Positions 1 through 10,157 of a DNA stretch of 64,000 bases are shown one piece after another (the first letter of the stretch is position 1; each line of letters begins with the position of its first letter). Source of the stretch: an uncultured Lachnospiraceae bacterium (lineage in GTDB: Bacteria > Bacillota > Clostridia > Lachnospirales > Lachnospiraceae); the NCBI GenBank assembly GCA_910587155.1, contig CAJULA010000014.1:27116-91115 (forward strand), in the 5' to 3' direction. The position numbers were made by a program, and so were the translations under genes. Below the pieces are notes generated by a model, which did not search any database, was not told the DNA's origin, and was given only the letters and a program-made list of their open reading frames with translations.

Positions 1-204
1 TTCCAGGGTGTAGCCACCCAGCTTTTCATAAATGCCATTGTCCTTAAATGTCTCCAAATGACGGATACACGCTTTCACATACTCTTCGGGAACAGCCTTT
101 CCATAATTCACTACGAGTTCACAGCCCAGCATCTCACTGTAGAATGTACCTTCCCATTCCCCGAATTCATTTTCTTTGATGTCTTTTATTATTGTACTTT
201 CCAT
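1..204 (-). CDS. Partial protein, N-terminal 68 residues; possible immunity protein
   Basis: The reading frame opens with ATG at 204 and runs off the left edge, beginning MESTIIKDIKENEFGEW. A purine-rich stretch (AAAAAGAGAA) precedes the start. It is the third gene after the VgrG-RHS toxin and 70 bases downstream of the pentapeptide gene. Small, acidic proteins with an 'FGEWEG' type opening are common as immunity proteins behind polymorphic toxins, so that role is possible from position alone. I do not recognise the family with confidence, and the C-terminal part is outside the window. Confidence 0.5.
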   Translation of the reverse strand, partial: MESTIIKDIKENEFGEWEGTFYSEMLGCELVVNYGKAVPEEYVKACIRHLETFKDNGIYEKLGGYTLE

Positions 205-274
205 TTCTCTTTTTCATCTTCCACTGCGTGCAATAGATGCTCTTGGTTTTCTTTGGCGCATAATGCAAATGAAG

Positions 275-1360
275 CTATGAATGACATGTTTCTTCTTTCT
301 TTCCATGTTGTTCTTTCAATATTCCTTTTTCTAACAGTCCCCTGCAAATCTTCTCCAATATCACGATTGCCTCTTCCAGCTTCTCGCCAATGAGAACATC
401 ATCCAGATTACTGAGCAGATCGCCAGGGATAAAGATACCCATTTTCTCCCCTTTCCGCTTTGATATGTTTATTTCCAGTATTGTTTTCAGCAATGCTGCC
501 TCTACGCATACCTTTTTCAAATAAGGATTCATCTCACATAATGATTTTTGAAATAAAACAGCTTCCTCTCCATCAAATGCAGAAGCATAATCCTCTATGC
601 ATTTTCGCATGGCTTTGACATCAGTAATCAGGTAGCAGCTCCCGTCCCCGGGCAGAATGACTTCCGACAGATCACAATAATCCGAGATATCTATGTAACT
701 TAACCTGGCATCCGAAAAGTCCACCTTCATAGGTTTAATTGTGTTCCAGCGCTCGTAAGCGGATTCCCGGTATCTGTTATCTTTTGTTGCTTCATATATT
801 CCCCGGAACCAGACATCTTCCACTTTTCCGGTAAACTTTACATTTTCAAAATGTGATCCGCCGAAGTCCGTATTCCCAAACTGACAATTTCTGAACTCAC
901 AGTTTTCAAAATCGGGCCATAACATATGTGTCCATTTAAAATTAGCAGAATCAAACAATATATCTTTGTATAAACTCTCTCCCAGTCCGAGCCATCCATT
1001 TATTCTTGTTTTGAAAAAAACACAATTGTTAAACTCGCACCGCTCATCAGAAGTGCTAAGCATATGCGTATATTTAAATAAGCAGTCGCTAAACCGGCAA
1101 CTCTTAAAAAATAAATGGTCAAACCCTGCATATGAAAAATCAATATTTCGAAAAACTTTGTTATGAACAACAACCCCTCTTGTCTTATACTCATCAAATT
1201 GGAAACCCCTGAGGTCCAGTTTCCCATCAAATCGACAATCATAACCCTTCATCGTCTCTGAGCCAAGTTCTGAGCCAAAAAACCAATCCAGTATTTCCGG
1301 TTTTCTATTAACCCACAAGTCTTCTGTTCTCCATCTGGCAACTAATTTGTTGGTTCTCAT
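275..1360 (-). CDS. Pentapeptide repeat protein, probable immunity protein for the RHS toxin
   Basis: This is a 361-residue cytoplasmic-looking protein. The middle (about residues 40-230) has repeated F/L-centred five-residue units such as CRFSDCLF, CEFRNCQFGNTDF and VDFSDARLSYIDI, typical of a right-handed quadrilateral beta-helix. The C-terminal 120 residues are helical and charged. The start follows an AGGAGG ribosome site. It lies 38 bases downstream of the giant VgrG-RHS gene, the usual slot for an immunity gene. It shares an 'EVILPGDG' segment and the overall layout with the pentapeptide protein at 31632-33131, so it belongs to the same family found four times in this window. The immunity role is inferred from position; an adaptor role is the alternative. 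Confidence 0.75.
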   Translation of the reverse strand: MRTNKLVARWRTEDLWVNRKPEILDWFFGSELGSETMKGYDCRFDGKLDLRGFQFDEYKTRGVVVHNKVFRNIDFSYAGFDHLFFKSCRFSDCLFKYTHMLSTSDERCEFNNCVFFKTRINGWLGLGESLYKDILFDSANFKWTHMLWPDFENCEFRNCQFGNTDFGGSHFENVKFTGKVEDVWFRGIYEATKDNRYRESAYERWNTIKPMKVDFSDARLSYIDISDYCDLSEVILPGDGSCYLITDVKAMRKCIEDYASAFDGEEAVLFQKSLCEMNPYLKKVCVEAALLKTILEINISKRKGEKMGIFIPGDLLSNLDDVLIGEKLEEAIVILEKICRGLLEKGILKEQHGKKEETCHS

Positions 1361-1398
1361 TCCTATAAAAACCTCCTCGTATCTGCAAAATATACATA

Positions 1399-4300
1399 TT
1401 ACCGATAGGCTGTTACAAAACCATAACCTTTATAATGCTTAAAATGCCGGTCTGCCTGTTTTGTCGTAGTTATGTCCACCCAATACTCACCCACTCCGGT
1501 ACTTTTAAGATAAATTAAATCTGCACCAAACTGACCTTGTTTAGTAATCGCATATGTCCCATCTGGAATATAGGGGCTCGACTCTACTAATCGCTTGAAT
1601 TCCCCATCCACCATCGTCCCTATAAATACATTTCTTAAAAATGGAACTCGCTGGAAAGCCTTTTGCATCTTTCCTGTAAACCCATGCCCCGGCGCTGCAA
1701 GTACAGTCTGATAAGCGTCTTCTGCATACTTGTTCAGATAAATAAGATATTCTATATCCGGACGATTCCCATACTTGGTCAGGAAGTCCAATGCCTCATT
1801 ATGTGTGAACCCATCGTTCCGCCATTTATCATATATTGCTTTCAGTTTCGGATCATCCAGTGGTTTATCCTTTTTATAGTTTACCCCTTTCACCGGACAT
1901 ATCGCTATATACCCGCTCGGATCAAAATACATCACCGGGTTATTAGCGCAATAGGCATACAGGTTCAGGCCGTCTCCCCGGTATGTATCCTCCTGCAGAA
2001 AGCGCCCCAGTGACGGATTATAATATCTGGCGCGCAGGTAGTACAGTCCTGTCTCTTCGTCATATATCTGGCCCGTGTAAGTCAGGCGGTTGGACAGTTC
2101 TCCGCTTTCCTCCAGCACACGGCCAAACGCGTCATAACGATAGCTCTTCCTGACCTCATGGTCACTTCCCAAAATGTACAGGACGCTCCCCGCTTCATCG
2201 CGAATGTGGAAGCCGCCTCCCTGATTGCCGTACTCCGAGTAGACGGTGTCGTATCCCCTTACATACCGGCCTTTCCGTTCCCCGCAGCTCTCCGCTGCCA
2301 GTTCCCCGCGGTCATACAGGTATCTGGTCACTTCCCCGTCTGCTTCGCTCTCATACCGCAGACCTTCCCCGTCATAGCGGTTCGTCTGCCGGATTCCTCC
2401 TGTTATTTCCGTCAGACGGTTGAGGGCATCATAGGTGTAGCGTTTTTCTTCTTTTCCTTCTTCCGACAGCAGATTCCCCTGCGGATCATAACGGTAACTG
2501 ATGCTCTCTTCTGACGTTTCCCACCGGATCAGCTGGTTCCTGTCATTGTAAATATACTGTTCCGTCCGACCGCCGCTCTCTTTCAAGATCCGGTTGCCTG
2601 CCAGATCATAGTGATATTTCTCATGTCTTCCATCGTATATGGCTTCCGCAAGGCGGCCCATGCTGTCATAGGCATACTCGTTCCGGTAACGGCTCCCGCT
2701 CTTTTTTATGCAATTCCCGTTCCCATCATAAGCATAAGTATAATCCAGCAATGCGTTTCCGTCCGCTGTCACGCTTACCAATCCGGCAAGGTTTCCGTCC
2801 TCTCCGTAACGATACCTTGTTTCGCTCCCGTTCCCGCTGCGCAGGTATGCAGGCTGTCCGCCGGGAGTATATCCGTATGATGCCAGCACCTGACCGCTCC
2901 CGGTGTCCGTGATCTGCTCCAAACGGTCTGCCGTATCATAGGCATAGCATACGCCCCGGCCCTCTCTATCTGTCAGGCGGGTCAGATTTCCATTCCCGTC
3001 GTAAGCATAGGTGAGTACAGGGATATCACCTTCCCTTTTTTCTTTCAGTAGTCCCGTAGGCGTATATTGGTAATGGTAGCTGATCCCGCCTCCTTCGCAT
3101 CTTTCAAGACGACCGTCAGGATAGTATAAGAAGCGCTCCATGCAGGCGTTTCTGCCCTTTTTATCCTCTGCTCTGCGGTAGAGCAGGCGTCCGTCCATGC
3201 CATGGCGGGTTCTCTCCACATTCCCGTTCCGGTCAGTGTGCAGCTCCTGATATCCTTCCCGGTCATACATGAAGTATTCACGGTTCCCCTCCTGGTCGGT
3301 GATCTCACTGATCTTCCCCTGACTGTTATAGCGGTAGTGAATGGTTCCGCCACACGCATCCACTGTACTGATGATGTTCCCCGCATAGTCATAGGTATAG
3401 CGCTCCACACCGCCTTCCGGGGTATACACCTGTGTGATCCGCCCCCATTCATCCAGTACAAAAGCCGTGCGGCAGCCGTTCCCATCCTCCATGGATGTAA
3501 CATTTCCACGCGCATCATACGTTCGTGAAAGAACCGGGCGGCCGCCTCTGATGCGATCCGCACTGTCATGAATCTCCACGCAGTCCCCGCGCAGATTATA
3601 GACATAGTGCGTTTTTCCCATGCCTGCTCTGCAGCTCATAAGCAGCCTGCCCGCCGCATCATAAGCGTATTCCTGCTCCTTCACACCGAGGGCATTGGTC
3701 ACGGACGCTACCTTGCCCAGCCGGTCATAGGCATACCGGATCCCCGGGCCGTCATCCGATGCCGGGTCATAACCGTTTGGCCTGATCACTTTCTCCACGC
3801 GTCCGTTTCTGTCATAAAACAGCCGCGTCACGCCGCCGACTTCATCCGTGAAGTGAGTCAGCGCATCCCTCAGGTCATAGCGAAAGGTTCTCGCCCGCGT
3901 CTCTCCCATACTCACATCCTGCACTCTGACCGGGTTGTCCGCACGGTCATATGTGAAGAGAAAACGTCTGGCAATTCCGCTCTCCGGATCACGCTCCGTA
4001 TACTCTGTCACACGACCTATTTTATCATACTGTCTTTCTTTTTGATATCCTTTGGGTGTCGTAATCCTTATACAATTGCCATTTGCATCATATTCATAGC
4101 GTGTTATGGCACATACCGCCTGGCTGTCAGCTCCCGGCATCCTGCCGCCCTGCAGTTCTTCTCTCTTTTCTGTCAGGCGGCCCGCACGATCATAACAATA
4201 GCGAATCACACGCGATATGTCATCGCTTATCCTGCTGCTCTCATATACCTTCTGGTTCAAACAGTCATAGCGGTATGTAAGCCTTGCGCCAGAGCCGTCC

Positions 4301-7300
4301 TCCACTTTTATCAGCCGCTTCAGCTTATCATAAGTATAACGGATATGTCCCCAACGGATCGGCTCCTCTCCTTGCACTGTCTGATCCAGTCCCCGGTGCT
4401 CCGCCGTGCAATTGCCGTTTCTGTCATATTCATAACGAGTCACACAATACAGGACTCTCCCTTCCTGCTCTTCCACCGGTTCCCTCTTCTCCCGCAGTCT
4501 CCCCTGCAGGTCATAACTCTTATATGTCACACTTCCCAGCGCATCTGTCTCCTCCGTCACATTCCCGGCCTGGTCGTATTTGAGGGCTTTTATAGTATTC
4601 CCCTGCGCATCTCTGGTACGGATCAGGCGGCCCAATCCGTCATACTCATAGCTCTCTCCCGGCCCGTCGTCCATCGCAGGATCGTAATCGGCCGGCATCA
4701 CACGTTTGATCAGATTTCCGCATGGATCATAAAAGCGTCTCTCCGTACTTCCGTCAGGCCATATGGTTCGCAATCTGTTGCGGTCTCTGTCATACTCATG
4801 GCGGATCCCTGCCCCTTTTTCTCTGTTCTTCTCATACTCCTGTGGGTGGACTTCACGCAGTATCTTGCCTGTCAGATCCCGCTCTGTATATTTAACCGTC
4901 CCCAGAGGATCGCATACCTTGATCAGGCGTCCGAAAAAATCATATTCATAGGACCAGCCTTCGTCGCTTCCTGACAGGCCGGGCGGAATGAGAAATTTCA
5001 GCTTTCCTGCTTTGTCATAAAATTTTCTTGTCTCATTCCCTTCCCCATCTTTTTCATAGGTCACAAGATCCAGCGCGTTATAAGCGAACTCTACCCGTCC
5101 GTAATCCGTTATCACGGCAGTACATCTTCCCGCATGGTCGTACTCATAGCAGGTCTTCTTCCCAACAGCATCCGTCACACATATCGGCCCTTCCAAAATG
5201 AGCCCCTCACGCCCGTACTCAAATGCGGTTTCGTTTCCTTCTCCGTCCTTCCTGCGCACCATTCTGCCATAGCGGTCTCTTTCATAAGTCGTTTCGGCCC
5301 ACTCTTCCTCCCATATCTTCACTGCTTCGGACAGAAGATTGCCTGACGTATCATAGGAAAAGACTGCCTCTTCTCCTGCCGCATCCCGGCGGCGTATCAT
5401 ATTCCCCGCGTCATCATATTCATAACTTTCCCATTGTCCGCAGGGTTTCTCCTCTCTGAGCAGCTCTCCGTGGATGTCATAAGTCCTTTTCGTCTCATTT
5501 CCCATGCGGTCTTTTTCATAAATACGGTTCTGCCACTGGTCATAGCCGTATTCTATGCAGGTGCCATCATCATAATAGCTGTATGTCACCAGCCTGTCCG
5601 CATTATAGCGGTAACGTTCCGTCCGGTCAAAGGCTTCTATGTATACTACGTTTTGCCGATGTTCTGTATCATAGTCCACCGTACTCTTTGTGCCGTCCGG
5701 ATAATACTGAGCGACAACACGGCCCTGATCATCGTATTCATTTATAACATAGGCAGTCCCTTTGGGATCCACGATCTTTGTGATATTGGCATTATCATCA
5801 TAGCAATATGTCGTGATGCCTTTATCTACGTGACACACATCCGTCATGCACCGCTCTTTATATTTATACAAGACGCTGCGCCCGGTCTCATCATGGAGCT
5901 GTGCCACACACCCATCCTGGTAGACAATGGATATCACATGCCCGCTGAACGTCACGATCCGGTCAGCAAGACCCGCGCTGTAACAGATCTCCATCCGGTT
6001 CCCGGCCCGATCCGACACAGAGCGCAGTTCTCCCTCTGCGCCATAAATATATTCTTTCTTTCCTGCACGGTCATAAACCACATATCCCTGTGCATCGCTT
6101 TTTTCCAGATAAAAGTCCCGTCTTCCCCCTTTTTTGTTCTCATATCCGTCTTCCGTCCAAAGAAATGTCTCCGTATGACCGTCCGTACAGAACAAATCTA
6201 CCCTACGCTCCCCGTCATGGAAAAATAGCCGGGATTCAAATGAGAAATGCCATTTTCGTCCTGCGCTGCCATAATACGGCGCAGCGGAATTATAAAAACG
6301 CTGTACCGTAAATATGCCGTCGCCAATATCCCGGAAAGCCATATCCGTTTCCGCGAGAATCATCCCTCCTGTAGCCACATCCACCGGATCAATGGAAAAT
6401 ACGACATTGCTTGCCAGATTGGTGAAAAGCGACACGGTCAACTCAAAGTCTGCACCGTTAAGCCAGGCTGCGTAGGCGTCCACACCTACGTCGATGCCAG
6501 TCTCTATGCCAATAAAAGCTGCCTTGCCCAAACCACTGCTCCCAAACAGGGTATTAAGGGGCTCATAGAAGTTTACCGCTGCTCCCAGGGGCGTCATGAT
6601 GGCACTTCCCAGTGCAGTGACTTTTGCACTGTTGAGCGCCACCTTTGCATAATCATCCATGCTCATGTCGATATATCCGTCCGCCGCATCCAAAAGACAG
6701 GTCTGACTCACCATCATCCCCATATTCATCACAACCTGTTTGCCCGTGTTAATGGCGGCCTGTTTCAGAAAATACTTAATTCCGGCCTGCGTTGCCTTAC
6801 CGCTCCCCGGCAGTACAATCGACGTCAGAGCAGTCCCCATCATGATCTGTGTCGTGATGGATTGATAAAATGCCTGCCGGTCATTGCCGAATATCTCCGT
6901 CAGGAAAGGATTATAGGACTGTGAAAAATCACCGGTATGCATTTTTAATTTGTCCTGCATACCTTCTGTCACAGTACTCAGGCCTTCTGCTGCCGTAACT
7001 GTCCCCACTGCCGCCGCCACCGCCGCCACATACCCTTTCCACAGAGGAAGTGTCGCCCCTTCTGTGGCGACAGTAGCCGCACTCAGCGCAATCCCTGCTA
7101 TCGCGAGCCCCGCAAAGAGCGCAACCGTACCAAAACCAATCTTACCGTTGCCTTCCTGATTCCTCACCGCAAGAACTTCTATATTATGTGCCTCTCTCTG
7201 CGCCGCATCCTCCGCCTTCAGGTCATCATCCTCATACGCAGCCAACGGTGGCTCTTTCCTTTCCCCGATATAGTATACTTTGTTTTCTCCCTGAAGTACG

Positions 7301-8748
7301 ACGTTGCCATCTTCGAGCAGTACGATTCCGGTGTCCGGTTTCAGCGACGGTTCCTCCGATTCAAAATCTTCCAGAATCCCCAGTGTGATCTGTCCTTCCA
7401 CCGACTGGATTGTCACCGTTCTGGCCGTGATTGTCTTTTTTCGAGTCCCAACCGTGATATCCGCCTCTCCAATTCTGACGGCGGAGTCCGCTCCCATCAT
7501 TATACTGTTTCCTTCCAGCCTTACCGTCCCGCTTTTACTAAGGCTGATGGAGGAAGCCATGGACTGATCTGACAGGAAAGTAATACCGGACTCTGTGAAC
7601 AGCATTTCTTTGCCGTCACATGTCGTAAATGATTTATCTCCGACGCCTTTCCCACAGCCTGCCTGCGCACCAGTCAGCTGCATGGCATGCACCGCCGCCG
7701 CACAGGACTCATCCCATGTCGGGAAATATATATGTACCAGACTACCAGTTTCCGGCATACAGTACCAGCTCACGGTTTCTATTGCATAGGTATAATAGAC
7801 ATTGTTTCCCGTCTCATAAACCGGATCCATTTCAAACTGTACCCTGAGCCTGTTGCCGCTGCGTTCTCTGATAACTGCCGGGAGACTCAGACCCACAATC
7901 GCCTCATTCCCATACTTCCTGAAAAGAAGTCCTTCTTTTCTGCTCAATGTATAGCAGTACAATATCTCAGCATCATATACGTCTGTTTCAATGGCTGTTA
8001 CCTGACACGCTACCTGATTCCATGACAATTGTTCCCCTAACTTCCAATGCTCCCTGCTGACGATCCTCCATTGCAGATTGTCCTGCGACAGATAATCCAT
8101 CCCTGCATTCTGCACCCTGCTCTGATACCCCATAATGTTCTGTACAATCTCATATGTTCCCTCTCCCACCTTTCTGCCTTCTGCGATTTGTGGAATACCG
8201 AAATATATCCCTCCTTTTTCAGCCGAAGCATCCACAGTGATACAGGTGGAAAAATGTGTCGCCAGTCTGCAAAGGAACTCCCAGTCTGTCTCCTCATATT
8301 GAAGGATCAGACCCTCTATTCTCCTGTCAGTTTCCGTCCTGCTAATCCATCCGGCACCAGGATATCTGCCGATTATCCGGTCTATAATATCCGCGTAGGT
8401 AAGATTAAGATTCTGAAAACTGCGACTGCTTTTTTTAATATCCCATTTTTTCGTAAAGGAGACTGCAGACAAAGCCATCATCGCTTGTCCCCTATCATAA
8501 AAAATATCCAATTCCGACACATATCCCGTAAAAAAGGCTGGTCCCTCTTCTCCCTGACAGATGATCCCTGCCCGAATTATCTCATCTTCTGCTCTTTGGT
8601 ATAAATATTCATCTGCTTTTTCATCTTCGATCACAGCTGCCAGTGCAATCTTTGCATGTGCATTCAGCGACTCTGATCCCCGCAGTTCCGTAATACTTAC
8701 AACCATATACGGCAGTTCAACCCATATAGACTGATATATTGCTTTCAT
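1399..8748 (-). CDS. VgrG-RHS polymorphic toxin with C-terminal nuclease-like domain
   Basis: This protein has 2449 residues. Residues 1 to about 500 form a VgrG/gpD-like spike (ETDWEFLCRLATHFS, then MPETGSLVHIYFPTWDE, then beta-repeats). Residues about 530-780 hold several hydrophobic helices (FGTVALFAGLAIAGIALSAA). RHS begins at DPVDVATGGMILAETD and continues with dozens of YD repeats (YEYDRNGNC, YDALNRLTEI). It closes at the core motif ARYYNPSLGRFLQEDTYRGD and DPSGY. The last 170 residues are the variable toxin. It contains GADLIY followed 14 residues on by YWVDITTTKQ, resembling a PD-(D/E)XK nuclease core; this is tentative. ATG at 8748 was chosen because GAGGCGGGG precedes it. The spike-RHS fusion suggests the toxin rides as part of the tail tip, with the RHS shell enclosing the toxin. 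Confidence 0.93.
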   Translation of the reverse strand: MKAIYQSIWVELPYMVVSITELRGSESLNAHAKIALAAVIEDEKADEYLYQRAEDEIIRAGIICQGEEGPAFFTGYVSELDIFYDRGQAMMALSAVSFTKKWDIKKSSRSFQNLNLTYADIIDRIIGRYPGAGWISRTETDRRIEGLILQYEETDWEFLCRLATHFSTCITVDASAEKGGIYFGIPQIAEGRKVGEGTYEIVQNIMGYQSRVQNAGMDYLSQDNLQWRIVSREHWKLGEQLSWNQVACQVTAIETDVYDAEILYCYTLSRKEGLLFRKYGNEAIVGLSLPAVIRERSGNRLRVQFEMDPVYETGNNVYYTYAIETVSWYCMPETGSLVHIYFPTWDESCAAAVHAMQLTGAQAGCGKGVGDKSFTTCDGKEMLFTESGITFLSDQSMASSISLSKSGTVRLEGNSIMMGADSAVRIGEADITVGTRKKTITARTVTIQSVEGQITLGILEDFESEEPSLKPDTGIVLLEDGNVVLQGENKVYYIGERKEPPLAAYEDDDLKAEDAAQREAHNIEVLAVRNQEGNGKIGFGTVALFAGLAIAGIALSAATVATEGATLPLWKGYVAAVAAAVGTVTAAEGLSTVTEGMQDKLKMHTGDFSQSYNPFLTEIFGNDRQAFYQSITTQIMMGTALTSIVLPGSGKATQAGIKYFLKQAAINTGKQVVMNMGMMVSQTCLLDAADGYIDMSMDDYAKVALNSAKVTALGSAIMTPLGAAVNFYEPLNTLFGSSGLGKAAFIGIETGIDVGVDAYAAWLNGADFELTVSLFTNLASNVVFSIDPVDVATGGMILAETDMAFRDIGDGIFTVQRFYNSAAPYYGSAGRKWHFSFESRLFFHDGERRVDLFCTDGHTETFLWTEDGYENKKGGRRDFYLEKSDAQGYVVYDRAGKKEYIYGAEGELRSVSDRAGNRMEICYSAGLADRIVTFSGHVISIVYQDGCVAQLHDETGRSVLYKYKERCMTDVCHVDKGITTYCYDDNANITKIVDPKGTAYVINEYDDQGRVVAQYYPDGTKSTVDYDTEHRQNVVYIEAFDRTERYRYNADRLVTYSYYDDGTCIEYGYDQWQNRIYEKDRMGNETKRTYDIHGELLREEKPCGQWESYEYDDAGNMIRRRDAAGEEAVFSYDTSGNLLSEAVKIWEEEWAETTYERDRYGRMVRRKDGEGNETAFEYGREGLILEGPICVTDAVGKKTCYEYDHAGRCTAVITDYGRVEFAYNALDLVTYEKDGEGNETRKFYDKAGKLKFLIPPGLSGSDEGWSYEYDFFGRLIKVCDPLGTVKYTERDLTGKILREVHPQEYEKNREKGAGIRHEYDRDRNRLRTIWPDGSTERRFYDPCGNLIKRVMPADYDPAMDDGPGESYEYDGLGRLIRTRDAQGNTIKALKYDQAGNVTEETDALGSVTYKSYDLQGRLREKREPVEEQEGRVLYCVTRYEYDRNGNCTAEHRGLDQTVQGEEPIRWGHIRYTYDKLKRLIKVEDGSGARLTYRYDCLNQKVYESSRISDDISRVIRYCYDRAGRLTEKREELQGGRMPGADSQAVCAITRYEYDANGNCIRITTPKGYQKERQYDKIGRVTEYTERDPESGIARRFLFTYDRADNPVRVQDVSMGETRARTFRYDLRDALTHFTDEVGGVTRLFYDRNGRVEKVIRPNGYDPASDDGPGIRYAYDRLGKVASVTNALGVKEQEYAYDAAGRLLMSCRAGMGKTHYVYNLRGDCVEIHDSADRIRGGRPVLSRTYDARGNVTSMEDGNGCRTAFVLDEWGRITQVYTPEGGVERYTYDYAGNIISTVDACGGTIHYRYNSQGKISEITDQEGNREYFMYDREGYQELHTDRNGNVERTRHGMDGRLLYRRAEDKKGRNACMERFLYYPDGRLERCEGGGISYHYQYTPTGLLKEKREGDIPVLTYAYDGNGNLTRLTDREGRGVCYAYDTADRLEQITDTGSGQVLASYGYTPGGQPAYLRSGNGSETRYRYGEDGNLAGLVSVTADGNALLDYTYAYDGNGNCIKKSGSRYRNEYAYDSMGRLAEAIYDGRHEKYHYDLAGNRILKESGGRTEQYIYNDRNQLIRWETSEESISYRYDPQGNLLSEEGKEEKRYTYDALNRLTEITGGIRQTNRYDGEGLRYESEADGEVTRYLYDRGELAAESCGERKGRYVRGYDTVYSEYGNQGGGFHIRDEAGSVLYILGSDHEVRKSYRYDAFGRVLEESGELSNRLTYTGQIYDEETGLYYLRARYYNPSLGRFLQEDTYRGDGLNLYAYCANNPVMYFDPSGYIAICPVKGVNYKKDKPLDDPKLKAIYDKWRNDGFTHNEALDFLTKYGNRPDIEYLIYLNKYAEDAYQTVLAAPGHGFTGKMQKAFQRVPFLRNVFIGTMVDGEFKRLVESSPYIPDGTYAITKQGQFGADLIYLKSTGVGEYWVDITTTKQADRHFKHYKGYGFVTAYR

Positions 8749-8776
8749 GACACCCCGCCTCTCTGTGATACCTCCC

Positions 8777-9637
8777 TCACTCATCCTGCCCATCCGTATA
8801 GATTCTGATTACGCCCCCATAAGCGCAGGTTATGATACACTTCCTCGTGATCGTCGGTTTTGTATCAACCAAACTTTTTTCATTTGCATCCTCCCAGAAT
8901 GCAGCCACTATCTTAGGCTCACATTCACAGATACACTGAGAGAGCATCTCAACACTGGGATCAACCGGAGCAGGTTCCATCTTAAACCACGACCTGATCT
9001 GGTTGATCACCCCCGAATTCTGTTCATTATATGATTCCACCGCATCCGCTGCCGCTTCTTTCATAGCTGGATTTTCCGTACTGAAACAATTCCCAAAACA
9101 CCGAATATTCGTCAATGCCTTACAGTCATCCGCTGTCATCTGCGGATGATTTTTCAGATATACGCCATGATCCATCGGCAGCACCAGTCTGGCTTCTCTG
9201 GATCCCATGGAACATATCATTTTAGCACCATGGGCAACATAAGTGGGGGTGTCACCGCTCATCTCATTCATCGCTTCAATCTGTGCCTGTTTCTCATCAG
9301 CGATCATCATGGCCATTGCAACATCTTGGTTCGCCCGGCTTTCTGCCCGCGCTTTGATCAGCTGTTCTCTTTTCTCATCTTTGTTCTCTTCTTTGATCCG
9401 CTCTACCGCAGCCGCAAATTCATCCATTGATTCCAGTTTTGTATTTGTCTCCGGTACAATGCTTTCTTCGGGCCGTTCCTCAGGCTGTTCCTCCATAAGA
9501 TGTCTGGCCTGGGCAATATGATCCGCCAGTGTGGCCTCTGTATTGTCTTCTGTATCGTCCCCAGCTTTCTCCCTGACAGTTTTTTCTGTCAGAACAACTT
9601 CTGAATCAATGACACGATATTTTTGATCAGTATCCAT
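8777..9637 (-). CDS. DUF4280 (PAAR-like) tip protein with long acidic N-terminal extension
   Basis: This is a 286-residue protein. Residues about 130-286 match the DUF4280 pattern: AHGAKMICSMGSREARL, a central NIRCFGNC, CICECEPKI and a terminal CIITCAYGGVIRIYTDGQ. DUF4280 domains behave like PAAR proteins that cap VgrG spikes and carry or link effectors. The first 130 residues are acidic and helical (EEQPEERPEESIV), unlike the 110-residue copy at 38543-38875, and may bind a partner or the VgrG-RHS protein encoded next. The start follows GGGGAGGAGTAT. The gene lies between the Imm11-like gene and the RHS toxin gene with short gaps, so it is almost certainly cotranscribed with them. Confidence 0.82.
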   Translation of the reverse strand: MDTDQKYRVIDSEVVLTEKTVREKAGDDTEDNTEATLADHIAQARHLMEEQPEERPEESIVPETNTKLESMDEFAAAVERIKEENKDEKREQLIKARAESRANQDVAMAMMIADEKQAQIEAMNEMSGDTPTYVAHGAKMICSMGSREARLVLPMDHGVYLKNHPQMTADDCKALTNIRCFGNCFSTENPAMKEAAADAVESYNEQNSGVINQIRSWFKMEPAPVDPSVEMLSQCICECEPKIVAAFWEDANEKSLVDTKPTITRKCIITCAYGGVIRIYTDGQDE

Positions 9638-9658
9638 ATACTCCTCCCCATTTTAAAA

Positions 9659-10144
9659 TCAACATGCCTCTATCGGTTCTAATATAACCCCATCAAAATT
9701 TCTCCGCATAATGGCCTCCGCAACATCTGTATTGACAACAAAAAGCGGCCGTGGTAGCAGTTGTATCTGAAAAATACGGCGAAGCAGCACCTTGCTGGAA
9801 TCTATCACTGCCTTTTTAACCCAACCGTTTGGAAAATATTCCGTCTCACCAGCCAGACATGCCATCTGTTCCGGAATCATCAGCCAGTAGAGCGCCTGTT
9901 TCTCTTCTTCCACCTGATTCAATACGACACGCTTAAATACCGTCCGTTCATCAAAGGGTGCCAGCAGCCGCTGCAGTCGGTCTGAAATCATGAATACAGG
10001 ACTTTCAATCACATCCGGATATATGCTTTGTCCATCTCCCTCCATGAACAACACAGTCACATCCTTTACCTGATCTGCCTCTTTGGGATCAATACCGATA
10101 TAAGTATCACTTCGTATATGCTTAAAACAGATTCTGTGTTTCAT
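9659..10144 (-). CDS. Imm11-like protein, candidate effector adaptor
   Basis: This is a 161-residue protein starting MKHRICFKHIRSD. It has the pattern of an Imm11/DUF1629-like fold: a short N-terminal sheet, SPVFMISDRLQRLLAPFD, and a final VVNTDVAEAIMRRNFDGVIL. A paralogue lies at 35000-35455 (CPLISDRVKELLEQF, ALAECLLRRGYLNLELERIG). In both modules it is next to a pentapeptide protein and close to DUF4280 and effector genes. Because the position is the same although the effectors differ, an adaptor or chaperone role seems more likely than immunity. ATG at 10144 is preferred to one 30 bases upstream because AGAGAAG precedes it. Confidence 0.6.
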   Translation of the reverse strand: MKHRICFKHIRSDTYIGIDPKEADQVKDVTVLFMEGDGQSIYPDVIESPVFMISDRLQRLLAPFDERTVFKRVVLNQVEEEKQALYWLMIPEQMACLAGETEYFPNGWVKKAVIDSSKVLLRRIFQIQLLPRPLFVVNTDVAEAIMRRNFDGVILEPIEAC

Positions 10145-10157
10145 TCTTTTATCTTCT

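Noticed and set aside
3568..4974. Long plus-strand open frame of 468 codons
   Set aside because: It lies antisense to the RHS repeats; their regular codon pattern keeps the opposite frame open. It has no ribosome site and no recognisable domain.
2300..6200. Tandem DNA repeat array or CRISPR
   Set aside because: The periodic similarity is protein-level YD repeats of the RHS gene; the DNA units vary and no constant repeat-spacer pattern exists.
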